64,000 bases of DNA from Rhodobacterales bacterium RIFCSPHIGHO2_02_FULL_62_130 (GCA_001828855.1 MHZT01000003.1:1-64000), one strand, 5' to 3'; shown: positions 8,447 to 21,201, counted from the stretch's first letter. Numbers and translations are program-made. The notes: a model not told the origin generated them from the letters alone.

Positions 8447-9640
8447 TTACAGATCCATCAGCAGCCGGCGCGGGTCTTCCAGCGCGTCTTTGACGCGGAC
8501 GAGGAAGGTCACGGCACCTTTGCCATCCACGATGCGGTGATCGTAGGACAGCGCCAGATACATCATCGGGCGGATGACGATCTGGCCGTTCACCACAACG
8601 GGGCGGTCCTGGATCTTGTGCATGCCAAGGATGCCCGATTGCGGCGGGTTCAGGATCGGCGAGGACATCAGCGAGCCGTAAACCCCGCCGTTCGAGATGG
8701 TGAAGGAGCCGCCCTGCATTTCGGCCATCGACAGCTTGCCGTCGCGGGCGCGGATGCCCAGTTCGGCGATTTTCTTTTCAATCGCGGCAAAGCCCATCTG
8801 GTCGGCATCTCGCAGCACCGGCACGACAAGGCCGTTCGGGGTGCCGACGGCAACGCCCATGTGGACGTAGTTCTTGTAGACCACATCCTGACCGTCGATC
8901 TCGGCGTTGACCTCGGGGATTTCTTTCAGCGCGTGGATACAGGCCTTAACGAAGAAGGACATGAAGCCCAGCTTGGTGCCGTGTTTCTTCTCGAACTGGT
9001 CTTTGTAGGTGTTCCGCAGCTCCATGATGCCGGACATGTCGACCTCGTTATAGGTGGTCAGCATGGCGGCGGTGTTCTGGGCGTCTTTCAGGCGGCGCGC
9101 GATGGTGGCGCGCAGGCGGGTCATCTTGACGCGCTCTTCGCGGGCGGCGTCATCTGCCGGAACCGGTGCGCGCGGGATCGCGGCAGGGGCGGGGGCTGCG
9201 GTGATCGGCGCTGCGGCTGCGGCGCGCGCCACGTCTTCCTTCATCACGCGGCCATCGCGGCCAGTGCCTTGGACTTGGGCGGCGGTCAAACCGGCCTCTT
9301 CCATCGCCTTTTTGGCGGAGGGCGCGTTTTCGATGTCTTTGGCGACCGGAGCGGGGGCCGGAGCGGCTTTGGCGGCCTCAACAGCTTTGGGCGCTGCACC
9401 GACCGCGCCTTCGGTCACGATGGCAAGGCGGGCGTTTGCGGCCACGGTTGTGCCTTCGGGGGCAAGGATTTCGGCCAGCACGCCCGAAACCGGGCTGGGA
9501 ACCTCGACCGAGACTTTGTCGGTTTCAAGTTCGCACAGCATCTCGTCCTGTTTCACAGTGTCGCCCGGCTTTTTGAACCAGGTGGAAACCGTGGCTTCCG
9601 AGACGCTTTCGCCCAAGCTAGGCACCATCACATCAGTCAT
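8447..9640 (-). CDS. sucB: Dihydrolipoyllysine-residue succinyltransferase (E2 of 2-oxoglutarate dehydrogenase)
   Basis: A 397-residue E2 subunit. Residues 1-75 form one lipoyl domain with the lipoylated Lys in [10 protein letters not shown]. An Ala/Pro-rich linker is followed by the E1/E3-binding domain (residues about 108-145, [20 protein letters not shown]). The C-terminal catalytic domain ends with [12 protein letters not shown], which carries the active-site His and Asp. It passes succinyl groups from the lipoyl arm to CoA and builds the complex core. It lies 46 bases downstream of sucA in the same operon, with a suitable ribosome site (GGAG) before the ATG. Confidence 0.97.
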   Translation of the reverse strand: MTDVMVPSLGESVSEATVSTWFKKPGDTVKQDEMLCELETDKVSVEVPSPVSGVLAEILAPEGTTVAANARLAIVTEGAVGAAPKAVEAAKAAPAPAPVAKDIENAPSAKKAMEEAGLTAAQVQGTGRDGRVMKEDVARAAAAAPITAAPAPAAIPRAPVPADDAAREERVKMTRLRATIARRLKDAQNTAAMLTTYNEVDMSGIMELRNTYKDQFEKKHGTKLGFMSFFVKACIHALKEIPEVNAEIDGQDVVYKNYVHMGVAVGTPNGLVVPVLRDADQMGFAAIEKKIAELGIRARDGKLSMAEMQGGSFTISNGGVYGSLMSSPILNPPQSGILGMHKIQDRPVVVNGQIVIRPMMYLALSYDHRIVDGKGAVTFLVRVKDALEDPRRLLMDL

Positions 9641-9686
9641 TTTTCAATCTCCTGCGCGGTTGCGCGTGTTCTTAGGGGCGGCGGGG

Positions 9687-12641
<2,955 letters not shown>

Positions 12642-12711
12642 GTCTTGCCTCCCTGTGATGCGGCCCGAGGGGCCAAGGCGGCGGGGATAGCCCCCACCGC
12701 CCCAGATCAAA

Positions 12712-12852
12712 CTAGTTAAAGAGTGTTGCCAAGGCCGAGGTCAGCGCCTCGTTCGTCTGGGCATAGCGCAGCGAATTTATGAAACCCGCCACCAGAACGG
12801 CCAGCAGCAGGCTGAAAGACAGGATCGCCCTGTCTTCAGGTGCATCCTGCAC
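12712..12852 (-). CDS. Possible 46-residue membrane protein inside the suc operon
   Basis: With a GTG start this frame encodes about 46 residues: an acidic N-terminus, one hydrophobic segment (ILSFSLLLAVLVAGFINSL) and a short polar tail. The longer version of the frame (from 12939) begins inside sucD and runs through a REP-like hairpin pair, so it is unlikely. No clear ribosome site is seen. Small unknown membrane ORFs between sucD and sucA would be worth comparing across Rhodobacterales; without that the call is tentative. Confidence 0.4.
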   Translation of the reverse strand: MQDAPEDRAILSFSLLLAVLVAGFINSLRYAQTNEALTSALATLFN

Positions 12853-12860
12853 GGTGTCTG

Positions 12861-12922
12861 CATGGCGGGGTGAACCCCGCCCTACAGGTGCTGCGTTGGC
12901 AGGGCGGGGTTCGCCCCGCCAT
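12861..12922. repeat. REP-like inverted pair between sucD and sucA
   Basis: Two copies of a palindromic unit face each other: ATGGCGGGGTGAACCCCGCC followed by CTAC (12861-12885), and AGGGCGGGGTTCGCCCCGCC followed by AT (12900-12922). Each unit is a hairpin of 8 bp or more and the pair resembles a REPIN. The same unit occurs between sucC and sucD. Confidence 0.75.
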
Positions 12923-12935
12923 CCGGGTGCGGTTT

Positions 12936-13820
12936 TCATTTGCCCAAAGCCTTCATCACGGCCTCGCCCAGCGTGGCGGGGCTGTCGGCCACGATGATGC
13001 CGGCCGAGCGCATGGCCTCGATCTTCGATTCTGCGTCACCCTTGCCGCCCGAAACGATGGCACCGGCATGGCCCATGCGGCGGCCAGCGGGGGCGGTGCG
13101 GCCAGCGATGAAGCCTGCGGTCGGCTTCCAGCGGCCACGCGCCTTTTCGTCTTTCAGGAACTGCGCTGCGTCTTCTTCGGCAGCGCCGCCAATTTCACCG
13201 ATCATAATGATCGAGTGGGTTTCCGGATCGGCCAGGAACATCTCAAGGATGTCAATGTGTTCGCTGCCCTTGATCGGGTCGCCGCCGATGCCCACGGCCG
13301 AGGATTGGCCAAGGCCCACATCGGTGGTCTGCTTGACGGCTTCGTAGGTCAGGGTGCCGGAACGGCTGACCACACCGACCGAGCCTTTGGAGAAGATGCT
13401 GCCCGGCATGATACCGATCTTGCATTCGCCGGGGGTCATCACGCCGGGGCAGTTCGGCCCGATCAGGCGGGATTTGGAGCCTTCCAGCGCGCGTTTCACC
13501 CGCATCATGTCCAGCACCGGGATGCCTTCGGTGATGCAGACGATCAGCTCCATCTCGGCGTCGATGGCCTCAAGGATGGAGTCGGCGGCGAAGGGCGGCG
13601 GCACGTAGATCACGGACGCATTGGCGTCGGTTGCGTGCTTTGCCTCGTGGACCGAGTTGAACACCGGCAGGTTCAGGTGCAGCGAACCGCCCTTGCCGGG
13701 GGTGACACCGCCGACCATCTTGGTGCCATAGGCGATGGCCTGTTCCGAGTGGAAGGTGCCTTGCGAGCCGGTGAAGCCTTGGCAGATCACGCGGGTGCTG
13801 GAATTGACGAGAACGGACAT
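12936..13820 (-). CDS. sucD: Succinyl-CoA synthetase alpha subunit
   Basis: A 294-residue CoA-binding subunit of succinate-CoA ligase (ADP or GDP forming). The CoA site is at the N-terminus ([17 protein letters not shown]) and the phosphorylated His lies in the C-terminal [20 protein letters not shown]. The segment RLIGPNCPG is also characteristic. With SucC it converts succinyl-CoA to succinate while making a nucleoside triphosphate. It follows sucC on the same strand, separated only by a 61-base REP-like pair. Confidence 0.97.
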   Translation of the reverse strand: MSVLVNSSTRVICQGFTGSQGTFHSEQAIAYGTKMVGGVTPGKGGSLHLNLPVFNSVHEAKHATDANASVIYVPPPFAADSILEAIDAEMELIVCITEGIPVLDMMRVKRALEGSKSRLIGPNCPGVMTPGECKIGIMPGSIFSKGSVGVVSRSGTLTYEAVKQTTDVGLGQSSAVGIGGDPIKGSEHIDILEMFLADPETHSIIMIGEIGGAAEEDAAQFLKDEKARGRWKPTAGFIAGRTAPAGRRMGHAGAIVSGGKGDAESKIEAMRSAGIIVADSPATLGEAVMKALGK

Positions 13821-13830
13821 TTTTCTCTCC

Positions 13831-13891
13831 GTAGGGCGGGGTTCACCCCGCCATGATTGCGAACGAAAGGCGGGGTTAACCCCGCCCTACG
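13831..13891. repeat. REP-like inverted pair between sucC and sucD
   Basis: Two copies of the GTAGGGCGGGGTTcACCCCGCC unit in opposite orientation (13831-13854 and 13868-13891) fill almost the entire gap between the sucC stop and the sucD start. The heads (GTAGG) point outwards. The transcript would carry two strong hairpins at this point, which can affect relative expression of sucC and sucD. Confidence 0.8.
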
Positions 13892-13892
13892 G

Positions 13893-15086
13893 TTATCCCT
13901 TGACGGCCTTGACGATCTTTTGCGCCGCATCCGACAGGTTGTCGGCGGCGATCACGTTCAGGCCCGAATTGCGGATGATGTCCTTGCCCAGCTCGACGTT
14001 GGTGCCTTCAAGGCGCACCACCAGCGGAACCTTCAGGCCGACTTCTTTCACAGCCGCGATCACGCCTTCGGCGATGATGTCGCAGCGCATGATGCCGCCG
14101 AAGATATTTACAAGGATGCCTTTGACGTTGGGGTCAGAGGTGATGATCTTGAACGCCTCGGTCACTTTTTCCTTGGTGGCACCACCGCCGACGTCAAGGA
14201 AGTTCGCCGGTTCCGCGCCGTAAAGCTTGATGATGTCCATCGTGGCCATCGCAAGGCCCGCGCCGTTCACCATGCAGCCGATCTCGCCATCCAGCGCGAT
14301 GTAGTTCAGATCGAATTTGGAGGCGGCGAGTTCTTTGGGGTCTTCCTCGGTTTCGTCGCGCAGGGCGGCGATGTCGGGGTGGCGGTAGATGGCGTTGCCG
14401 TCAAAGCTCATCTTCGCGTCAAGAAGTTTCAGGTTGCCGTCGGTCATCACCACAAGCGGGTTGATCTCGAGCATCTCCATGTCTTTTTCGATGAAGAGTT
14501 TGTAGAGGTTCTTCACGATGCCGACGCATTGCTTGACCTGATTGCCTTCCAGACCCAGCGCGAAAGCAACGCGGCGGCCGTGGAAATCCGACAGGCCCGA
14601 AGCGGGATCGACGGTGAAGGTCAGGATTTTCTCGGGCGTGTTGTGGGCCACGTCTTCGATCGACATGCCGCCCTCGGTGGACACCACGAAGGACACGCGG
14701 CTGGTGGCGCGGTCGATCAGAATGGCCAGATACAGCTCGCGCGCAATGTCGCTGCCGTCTTCGATGTAGATGCGGTTGACCTGCTTGCCAGCCGGGCCGG
14801 TCTGCACGGTGACAAGGGTGCGGCCCAGCATCTGACGGGCAAATTCGGCAGCCTCACCGACCGAACGGGCAAGGCGGACGCCGCCTTTTTCACCGGCTTC
14901 GGGTTCGACAAAATGGCCTTTGCCACGGCCACCGGCGTGGATCTGCGCCTTGACCACCCAGAGCGGGCCATCGAGTTCACCGGCAGCGGTCTTGGCCTCT
15001 TCGGCCTTGGTCACGGCGCGGCCATCGGACACCGGGATGCCGTAGCTGCGTAGCAGTGCCTTGGCTTGGTATTCGTGGATGTTCAT
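13893..15086 (-). CDS. sucC: Succinyl-CoA synthetase beta subunit
   Basis: A 397-residue ATP-grasp subunit. It opens with [12 protein letters not shown] and the family's [14 protein letters not shown] nucleotide-binding segment; further on come [18 protein letters not shown] and FLDVGGGA, all SucC hallmarks. It pairs with SucD. It is the first gene of the sucC-sucD-sucA-sucB run, and the upstream gap carries a twin GTGATCAC element that also occurs upstream of sdhC. Confidence 0.97.
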   Translation of the reverse strand: MNIHEYQAKALLRSYGIPVSDGRAVTKAEEAKTAAGELDGPLWVVKAQIHAGGRGKGHFVEPEAGEKGGVRLARSVGEAAEFARQMLGRTLVTVQTGPAGKQVNRIYIEDGSDIARELYLAILIDRATSRVSFVVSTEGGMSIEDVAHNTPEKILTFTVDPASGLSDFHGRRVAFALGLEGNQVKQCVGIVKNLYKLFIEKDMEMLEINPLVVMTDGNLKLLDAKMSFDGNAIYRHPDIAALRDETEEDPKELAASKFDLNYIALDGEIGCMVNGAGLAMATMDIIKLYGAEPANFLDVGGGATKEKVTEAFKIITSDPNVKGILVNIFGGIMRCDIIAEGVIAAVKEVGLKVPLVVRLEGTNVELGKDIIRNSGLNVIAADNLSDAAQKIVKAVKG

Positions 15087-15179
15087 GGATTTGTCCCATC
15101 AGCTTGGATTTGAGGCGTGATGGCACAGAAAAAGGCAGGGTCAAAACGGGAAGTTGCAGGGATCACAGGAAAAGCGACA

Positions 15180-15213
15180 TTTGTGATCACACGAAAATTT
15201 TCTGTGATCACAA
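15180..15213. promoter_or_regulatory. Twin GTGATCAC palindrome upstream of sucC
   Basis: Two perfect 8-bp palindromes GTGATCAC (15183-15190 and 15204-15211), each flanked by T/A to read TTGTGATCACA and TGTGATCACAA, lie 21 bp apart centre to centre around an AT-rich spacer (ACGAAAATTTTCT). The element sits about 95-125 bases upstream of the sucC start. A degenerate half (GGGATCACA) follows at 15159-15167. The same layout with the same 21-bp spacing occurs at sdhC. It looks like an operator for two dimers on one DNA face; the cognate protein is unknown. Confidence 0.75.
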
Positions 15214-15238
15214 GCGCGATTTTGTTAACGCAAACGGC

Positions 15239-16435
15239 TCAGTTCAGCCAGATCGACAGCAGCATCGGATCGCCACCAACCAGATTTTCAAAGGCTGACC
15301 AACTGTCGGGGGTGACCAGCGGGCCGGTTTCCAGATAGGGCAACGCGGCCCAGCCCTGAAACCATCCCGCCACATCCACCGCGCGCGGATCGGTGAAGAT
15401 GCGGCCCACGTTGACACCGCCCTTGTCACCGATGCGCCAGTAGGGAACCAGCTTTTCGCCCTTCAGGATCGCCTCGCCATCCGCCAGAACGCCTTGCCAT
15501 GTGACGCCGGTGCCGGGGGGCAGGGTGAGGCCAAGCGCCGAGGTCTGGCTGTCATTGGGCAGCCATTCCTGTGTGTTGTCCGTCTCCATGCCCACCAGCG
15601 TCCAGAAGCGGCGGTTCTCGGCGATGCAGGCCAGCAGGTGATCGCGGGCGGTCAACATCAGGGCGGGATCGGGGGCTTGGTTCAGGGTGGCAAGGATCAT
15701 CGCAAAAGTGTCGACGCTGTCGGGGGCTGCCCTGCTGCCAAGGAAGAAATCGGGCGGGGCCTCGCCCCATTTTGCCATCGTCGCCCGCGCGCCCATGACG
15801 CGGGAAATCGGCTCGGTCGGGTCATAGGCCAGCACGATCTGCGAGATGCCGGTCAGCAGATGGGCATAGGCCGAAAGCCATGCCGCATCGGCGGCATCAA
15901 AGCGGATCACCGGAGCGGGTGTAGCGGGATCACGCTCGGCCCATTGCCAGCCCAGAAGGGCGGGGCCTGCGATATCCAGCAAGTTCTCGCCCGTGTCGCG
16001 GGTGGCATTATCGTTCACGTCGAACCACAGATCGCCCAGCGAGACAGTCAGCCCGAAATCATCGCTGGAGGGGGTGGCGGCAAGGCTGGCCTGGGCGATG
16101 GTCAGTTGCGCCTCGGCGTCGCGGAAGATTTGCGCGATGGTGGCGGGATCAAACGGAGGCGGGTTCGGGTTGTCGGTCAGCGGCAGGCGCAGCAGCGGCA
16201 GCATGCCGGTGCGATCGGTCAGGCCGGCCTTCCAGCGGGTCTGGAAACTGCCTTCGATGGCGCGCAGGAATTGCACGCTGCCAAGCGCAAGCTGATCTTC
16301 GGGCTTGCGCTCGGTCAGGGCGGCAAGGCGGGTTTCGGTGGCGGCAAGGCCGGTGCGGGCGATCTCTTGGGAAATCGTCTCGGCGGATGCGGCAAAGGGT
16401 GTGGCCGCAAGAAACAGCAGGGGGAGCAGGCGCAT
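15239..16435 (-). CDS. Exported hypothetical protein
   Basis: A 398-residue protein with a clear Sec signal peptide (MRLLPLLFLAATPFAASA, cleavage near residue 18), so it is probably periplasmic. The mature part is Ala/Leu-rich and helical, with an aspartate-rich DVNDNATRDTGENLLD segment that resembles a calcium-binding loop. I do not recognise the family. It stands between the methyltransferase gene and sucC on the same strand; the sucC promoter region with its palindromes lies just past its 3' end. Confidence 0.75.
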   Translation of the reverse strand: MRLLPLLFLAATPFAASAETISQEIARTGLAATETRLAALTERKPEDQLALGSVQFLRAIEGSFQTRWKAGLTDRTGMLPLLRLPLTDNPNPPPFDPATIAQIFRDAEAQLTIAQASLAATPSSDDFGLTVSLGDLWFDVNDNATRDTGENLLDIAGPALLGWQWAERDPATPAPVIRFDAADAAWLSAYAHLLTGISQIVLAYDPTEPISRVMGARATMAKWGEAPPDFFLGSRAAPDSVDTFAMILATLNQAPDPALMLTARDHLLACIAENRRFWTLVGMETDNTQEWLPNDSQTSALGLTLPPGTGVTWQGVLADGEAILKGEKLVPYWRIGDKGGVNVGRIFTDPRAVDVAGWFQGWAALPYLETGPLVTPDSWSAFENLVGGDPMLLSIWLN

Positions 16436-16513
16436 CGCAATCTCCGGTTATTTTGGCGGCAGGGTGCGCTTTTGTCGGCGATAACGCAACCGGCGGCAGG
16501 GGTATGGAATCCC

Positions 16514-17185
16514 TCAGTTCGGGGTGGCAACCAGCAAGATCTGGCCACGCGGCAGGCGGTTCGGGCGCAGATCGGCCGAAAAGCCCGAAGCGGTGGTCAG
16601 GTGCAGCACGTCGGCGGCCAGCATGTGATAGGGCGCGCGGGTGTCATGCGTCACCACGCCGTCGGGTTGTTTGACGGGGTGCAGGCTGCTTGCGGCATCG
16701 GGGGCAAGGAACACTGTGAACAGCAGCTTTTGCAACGCCGGAAAGCGGGTGCGGATCTGCAGCAGCGCGCGGCGCAGGTGGTTGGCGGGCAGATGGGTAA
16801 AGACCGCAAAGGCGATGGCGTGGGTGATGGTGTCGGGAATGCGGGGGAAATCGAAACTGGCGTCTTCGATCAGGTGATCGGCGGGCAGGCGGGTCGGGTC
16901 TGCCAGTTCCACCGCGTGACCCTGCCGCATCAGCGCGCCCGACAGGTCGGTGGCCCAGTAATGGCCGGGGTCAAGATAGGGAACCGCCTTGCAGCCCAGC
17001 CGCAGCGATCCGGCCCCGATATCGAGGAGGTGATGGTCGGGCAGCAGCCCTTCGTCCAGCAAGAGCGCCATTTGCGCGCGCCCCGTCTCGTCCCAGCGCC
17101 CGCCCACGATGTCGCGGTGACGGCCTTTGGCAAGGCTGTCTGCGTAGAAGTTCGGCGCGTGATAGGGAGAGATATGTTGGGCCAT
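16514..17185 (-). CDS. SAM-dependent methyltransferase
   Basis: A 223-residue class I methyltransferase-like protein. Motif I is LLDIGAGSLRLG (about residues 53-64) and the acidic end of the second strand is in WATDLSGALM. Later motifs (FAVFTHLPANHL) match the post-I region of small-molecule or glycan methyltransferases. The substrate cannot be inferred. It lies between mdh and an exported protein on the minus strand. Confidence 0.8.
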   Translation of the reverse strand: MAQHISPYHAPNFYADSLAKGRHRDIVGGRWDETGRAQMALLLDEGLLPDHHLLDIGAGSLRLGCKAVPYLDPGHYWATDLSGALMRQGHAVELADPTRLPADHLIEDASFDFPRIPDTITHAIAFAVFTHLPANHLRRALLQIRTRFPALQKLLFTVFLAPDAASSLHPVKQPDGVVTHDTRAPYHMLAADVLHLTTASGFSADLRPNRLPRGQILLVATPN

Positions 17186-17211
17186 GCCGCTTTATGCAGG
17201 CAGATAGGGGC

Positions 17212-17242
17212 GCCCATCAAGCCCGCGCGGGGCTTGATGGGC
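17212..17242. terminator. Hairpin downstream of mdh
   Basis: A perfect 13-bp inverted repeat (GCCCATCAAGCCC / GGGCTTGATGGGC) with a 5-base loop lies after the mdh stop and before the methyltransferase start. No T-run follows, so it may protect the mdh mRNA 3' end or end transcription with help from Rho. Confidence 0.5.
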
Positions 17243-17266
17243 AGATCAGATTACGCCAGCGCCGAC

Positions 17267-18331
<1,065 letters not shown>

Positions 18332-18391
18332 TTAGGGGCCATGTTTGCGCTAAAGCGGGCGCAAAGTAGGGCGACGGGGCAGAGGTTCGGC

Positions 18392-19147
18392 ATGGACGGC
18401 GCGTTTTTCTGGTCGCTGGCGGTCATCGCGGCGATTCTCGTCGGCATGGGCAAGGGCGGTTTGCCGGTGGTGGGGATGCTGTCGGTGCCAGTGCTGGCGC
18501 TGGTGATGTCACCTGTTGCGGCGGCGGGGCTGCTGCTGCCGGTCTATGTGGTGTCGGATATGTTCGGCCTTTATGCCTATCGCCACGCCTTTGACCGCCG
18601 CGTGCTGGCGATCATGGTGCCGTCGATGACCATCGGGGTGGTCTTGGGTTATTTCACCGCATCGGTGGTGTCCGAGGATTGGGTGACGGTGCTGATCGGG
18701 GTGATCGGGGTGGTTTTTGCCCTGAACCTGCTGATCCGGCACAAGGTGCAGACCGCGCCACGCCGCGCCGAGGTGCCTGCCGGGTTGTTCTGGGGCAGCG
18801 TTACCGGCTTTGTCAGCTTTGTCAGCCATTCGGGCGGCCCGCCCTATCAGGTCTATACCCTGCCTTTGGGGATGAAGAAGGCGGCTTACGCGGGAACCTC
18901 GACCATCGCCTTTACCTATTGCAACGCGATCAAGCTGATTCCCTACACCATGCTGGGGCAGATCAATCTGCATTCGCTGGAAAAGGTGCTGGTGTTGATG
19001 CCGGTGGCGGCGGTGTCGGTCTTTGCAGGTGTGCGGCTGGTGAAATGGCTGCCCGAGCGGCTGTTCTTTCAGCTTGTCACATGGGCGCTGCTGCTGGTGT
19101 CGATCAAGCTGGTATATGATGGCGCGGCAGGTGTGATCGCGGGTTGA
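18392..19147 (+). CDS. TauE/SafE family anion permease
   Basis: A 251-residue membrane protein with about eight hydrophobic segments and the TauE/SafE hallmarks (GMGKGGLPVVGMLSVPVLAL near the N-terminus; GSVTGFVSFVSHSGGPPYQVY in the middle). The family exports sulfite, sulfonates or other organic anions; the substrate here is unknown. The chosen start follows AGAGG; an upstream ATG at 18341 gives a hydrophilic extension and is less likely. It is divergent from mdh and precedes the mcl2 gene. Confidence 0.88.
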   Translation: MDGAFFWSLAVIAAILVGMGKGGLPVVGMLSVPVLALVMSPVAAAGLLLPVYVVSDMFGLYAYRHAFDRRVLAIMVPSMTIGVVLGYFTASVVSEDWVTVLIGVIGVVFALNLLIRHKVQTAPRRAEVPAGLFWGSVTGFVSFVSHSGGPPYQVYTLPLGMKKAAYAGTSTIAFTYCNAIKLIPYTMLGQINLHSLEKVLVLMPVAAVSVFAGVRLVKWLPERLFFQLVTWALLLVSIKLVYDGAAGVIAG

Positions 19148-19224
19148 GGGGCGGCAAATCCGGCTTGGGTTGCCAGAATCACGCCTGCAAAGCCAAGCGA
19201 CAGCGCGAAAAGCATCTTTTCCAT
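19069..19224 (-). CDS. Possible small exported protein, maybe a truncated remnant
   Basis: A 51-residue frame with a clean signal peptide (MEKMLFALSLGFAGVILAT, likely cleavage after GFA) and a good ribosome site (GGAG, 6 bases before the ATG). The mature part is only about 27 residues and overlaps the 3' end of the permease gene in antisense. The strong leader with so little behind it suggests a remnant of a longer exported protein whose 3' part was lost, or a chance frame. The overlap lowers confidence. Confidence 0.35.
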   Translation of the reverse strand: MEKMLFALSLGFAGVILATQAGFAAPQPAITPAAPSYTSLIDTSSSAHVTS

Positions 19225-19381
19225 CGGGGACTCCGGTGCGGGGTTCAGAGGCAGCCTGCACGGGGGATGCAACAAATCCGTTAACGGCGCGCGCGGGTTT
19301 TTCTGCGATGCGGCATTTTTGGCCTTGCCGAATATGCCGAAATGTTGCCTCTGGACGCAAGATTATTGCTTGGAGAGAATC

Positions 19382-20230
19382 ATGGCTCTGCGTCCCTACC
19401 GCTCGGTTCTGTATATTCCCGGATCAAAAGAGCGCGCGCTTGAGAAAGCGCGGGAGCTGGCGGCGGATGCGATCATCTTCGATCTGGAAGACGCGGTGGC
19501 CCCCGAAGAAAAGGACCGCGCCCGCGATCTGCTGGCGGAAACGCTGCGGACCACCGATTACGGACGCCGCGCGCGGATCGTGCGGATCAACGGGCTGGAT
19601 ACGGTGTGGGGGCGCAAGGATGCGCTGGCCTTTGGCGCGCATGAGGGCGCGGATGCGCTGCTGCTGCCCAAGGTGAACCGCGCTGCCGATCTGGACGATC
19701 TGGCGGGGCGCGCGCCGGGCAAGCCGCTTTGGGCGATGATGGAAACCGCGCTGGGCATGCTCAACGCCGCCGAGATTGCGGCGCATCCGGCCTTGCAGGG
19801 CATGGTGATGGGGACGAATGATCTGGCCAAGGAATTGGGCAGCCGCTTTCGCCCCGACCGGATGGCGCTGCAAACGGGGTTGGGCCTGTGCCTGCTGGCC
19901 GCCCGCGCGCATGGCCGTGTGATCGTTGATGGTGTCTATAACGCCTTCAAGGACGACGAGGGCTTGCGCGCCGAATGTGAACAGGGCCGCGATATGGGCT
20001 TTGACGGCAAGACCCTGATCCATCCGCTGCAACTGGACATCACCAACGCCGCCTTTGCGCCCTCGGATGCCGAGATCGATCTGGCGCGTCGGCAGATCGA
20101 GGCCTTTAGCGCCGCGCAGGCCGCAGGGCAGGGCGTGGCCGTTGTGGATGGAAAGATCGTCGAAAACCTGCATATCGTCACCGCAGAGGCAACGCTGGCC
20201 AAGGCCCGCGCGATTGCCGAAGGGGTTTGA
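19382..20230 (+). CDS. mcl2: CitE-like lyase/thioesterase, probably (3S)-malyl-CoA thioesterase
   Basis: A 282-residue HpcH/HpaI aldolase/CitE family protein with SVLYIPGSKERALEKA at the N-terminus, the metal-site segment FDLEDAVAPEEKDRAR, and MMETALGMLNAAEIA. In R. sphaeroides a protein of this size encoded next to mdh and mch hydrolyses (3S)-malyl-CoA to malate and CoA at the end of the ethylmalonyl-CoA pathway. The same neighbourhood (mdh, this gene, mch, sdh) supports Mcl2 over citrate lyase beta or malyl-CoA lyase Mcl1. The ATG follows GGAGAG. An assay would be needed to settle thioesterase against lyase activity. Confidence 0.82.
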   Translation: MALRPYRSVLYIPGSKERALEKARELAADAIIFDLEDAVAPEEKDRARDLLAETLRTTDYGRRARIVRINGLDTVWGRKDALAFGAHEGADALLLPKVNRAADLDDLAGRAPGKPLWAMMETALGMLNAAEIAAHPALQGMVMGTNDLAKELGSRFRPDRMALQTGLGLCLLAARAHGRVIVDGVYNAFKDDEGLRAECEQGRDMGFDGKTLIHPLQLDITNAAFAPSDAEIDLARRQIEAFSAAQAAGQGVAVVDGKIVENLHIVTAEATLAKARAIAEGV

Positions 20231-20242
20231 CAGGGGTTTCCT

Positions 20243-20800
20243 ATGACGTTGATTGCGATTGGCTTGGCGCTTTGGGCGCTGCCGCACTGGTTCAAGCGGC
20301 TGGCACCCGAGATGCGCGCCGGGATAGGCGACAAGGCCAAGGGCGTGGTCGCGGTGGCCACGCTGGCGGGTCTGGTGCTGATGGTGCTGGGCTATCGCGG
20401 GTCCGAGTTCGTGCCGGTCTACACGCCGATGCCGGGCATGGGCCATGCCAATAACACCTTGATGCTGATCTCGGTTTTCCTGTTTGGCGTGGGCGGCACC
20501 AAGGGCGTGCTTTACACGCGGCTGCGGCATCCGATGCTACTGGGAACCGTGATCTGGGCTGTGGCGCATTTGCTGGTGAATGGCGATCAGGCCTCGATCC
20601 TGCTGTTCGGCGGGATGGGGCTGTGGGCGCTGATCTCGATGGGGCTGATCAACCGCGCGGGGGCTTGGGTGGTTCCGGCCAACGGGCGCGGCTTCAAGGG
20701 CGATCTGATGAACGTTGCAGGCACGCTGCTGTTGTTCGGCGTCATTGCGATGGTTCACAAATGGCTGGGCCATCCGGTTTTCGCGGGGACATATTACTGA
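20243..20800 (+). CDS. NnrU family membrane protein
   Basis: A 185-residue membrane protein with five to six hydrophobic segments, matching the NnrU family (HP..LLG motif in LRHPMLLGTVIWAVAHLLVNGD). NnrU was named for a gene in nitrite/nitric oxide reduction clusters and a relative acts in carotenoid or chlorophyll isomerisation in plants, but no denitrification genes lie nearby. It starts 12 bases after mcl2 and overlaps the next start (TGATG), so it is probably cotranscribed with both. Confidence 0.87.
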   Translation: MTLIAIGLALWALPHWFKRLAPEMRAGIGDKAKGVVAVATLAGLVLMVLGYRGSEFVPVYTPMPGMGHANNTLMLISVFLFGVGGTKGVLYTRLRHPMLLGTVIWAVAHLLVNGDQASILLFGGMGLWALISMGLINRAGAWVVPANGRGFKGDLMNVAGTLLLFGVIAMVHKWLGHPVFAGTYY

Positions 20801-21003
20801 TGAAGCTCTATCGGTTTCTGTCGGATGATGACACTTCGGCCTTTTGCCACAAGGTTTCGGCGGCTCTTTCAAAGGGGTGGTCGCTGCACGGCGATCCGCA
20901 ATATGCCTTTGACGCCAGCCGTGGCGTGATGCGCTGCGGGCAGGCGGTGGTGAAAGAGGTTCCGGGAACTTACGACCCCGAGATGAAGCTGGGCGAGGCC
21001 TAG
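20800..21003 (+). CDS. DUF1737 domain protein
   Basis: A 67-residue protein (MKLYRFLSDDDTSAFCHKV at the start, then LSKGWSLHGDPQYAFDA) that matches the DUF1737 pattern: a small alpha/beta domain with a conserved GW.L.G.P...F core. Function unknown. The ATG overlaps the NnrU-like stop, so it is translationally coupled. Its stop codon falls inside the first copy of a repeat cluster. Confidence 0.8.
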   Translation: MKLYRFLSDDDTSAFCHKVSAALSKGWSLHGDPQYAFDASRGVMRCGQAVVKEVPGTYDPEMKLGEA

Positions 21004-21201
21004 GTCGGGGTGAACCCCGACGCCCCTGCCAGTGGAGGCATGTCGGGGTGAACCCCGACCTACGGGCGGCTGGTTTTGCGGTGACGTTTGGGATGTCGGG
21101 GTTTGCGTCGGGGTGACACCCGAGCGACGGGTAAAGGAAATGGTGTAGGTCGGGGTTCACCCCGACTCCCGCGCCGCAATGTCGGGGTAAACCCGGGTTA
21201 C
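21001..21201. repeat. Cluster of GTCGGGGTGAACCCCGAC palindromes
   Basis: Within 200 bases there are four clear copies of a unit with head TAGG and hairpin GTCGGGGTGAACCCCGAC (21001-21021, 21040-21063, 21145-21166 and a diverged 21180-21201) plus a degenerate fifth near 21094-21125. Copies occur in both orientations. The unit is a sequence variant of the GGCGGGGTGAACCCCGCC repeats in the suc operon. The cluster fills the whole gap upstream of mch, ending 10 bases before its start. Confidence 0.8.

Noticed and set aside
12712-12939. A 75-codon version of the small suc-operon frame
   Set aside because: Its start lies inside sucD and its first 29 codons are a translated REP-like repeat pair; only the shorter GTG version is kept as tentative.
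19319-19381. Direct GCCGAA repeat upstream of mcl2 as an operator
   Set aside because: Two 6-base copies spaced 3 bases apart are too short to separate from chance in this composition and do not recur elsewhere in the window.
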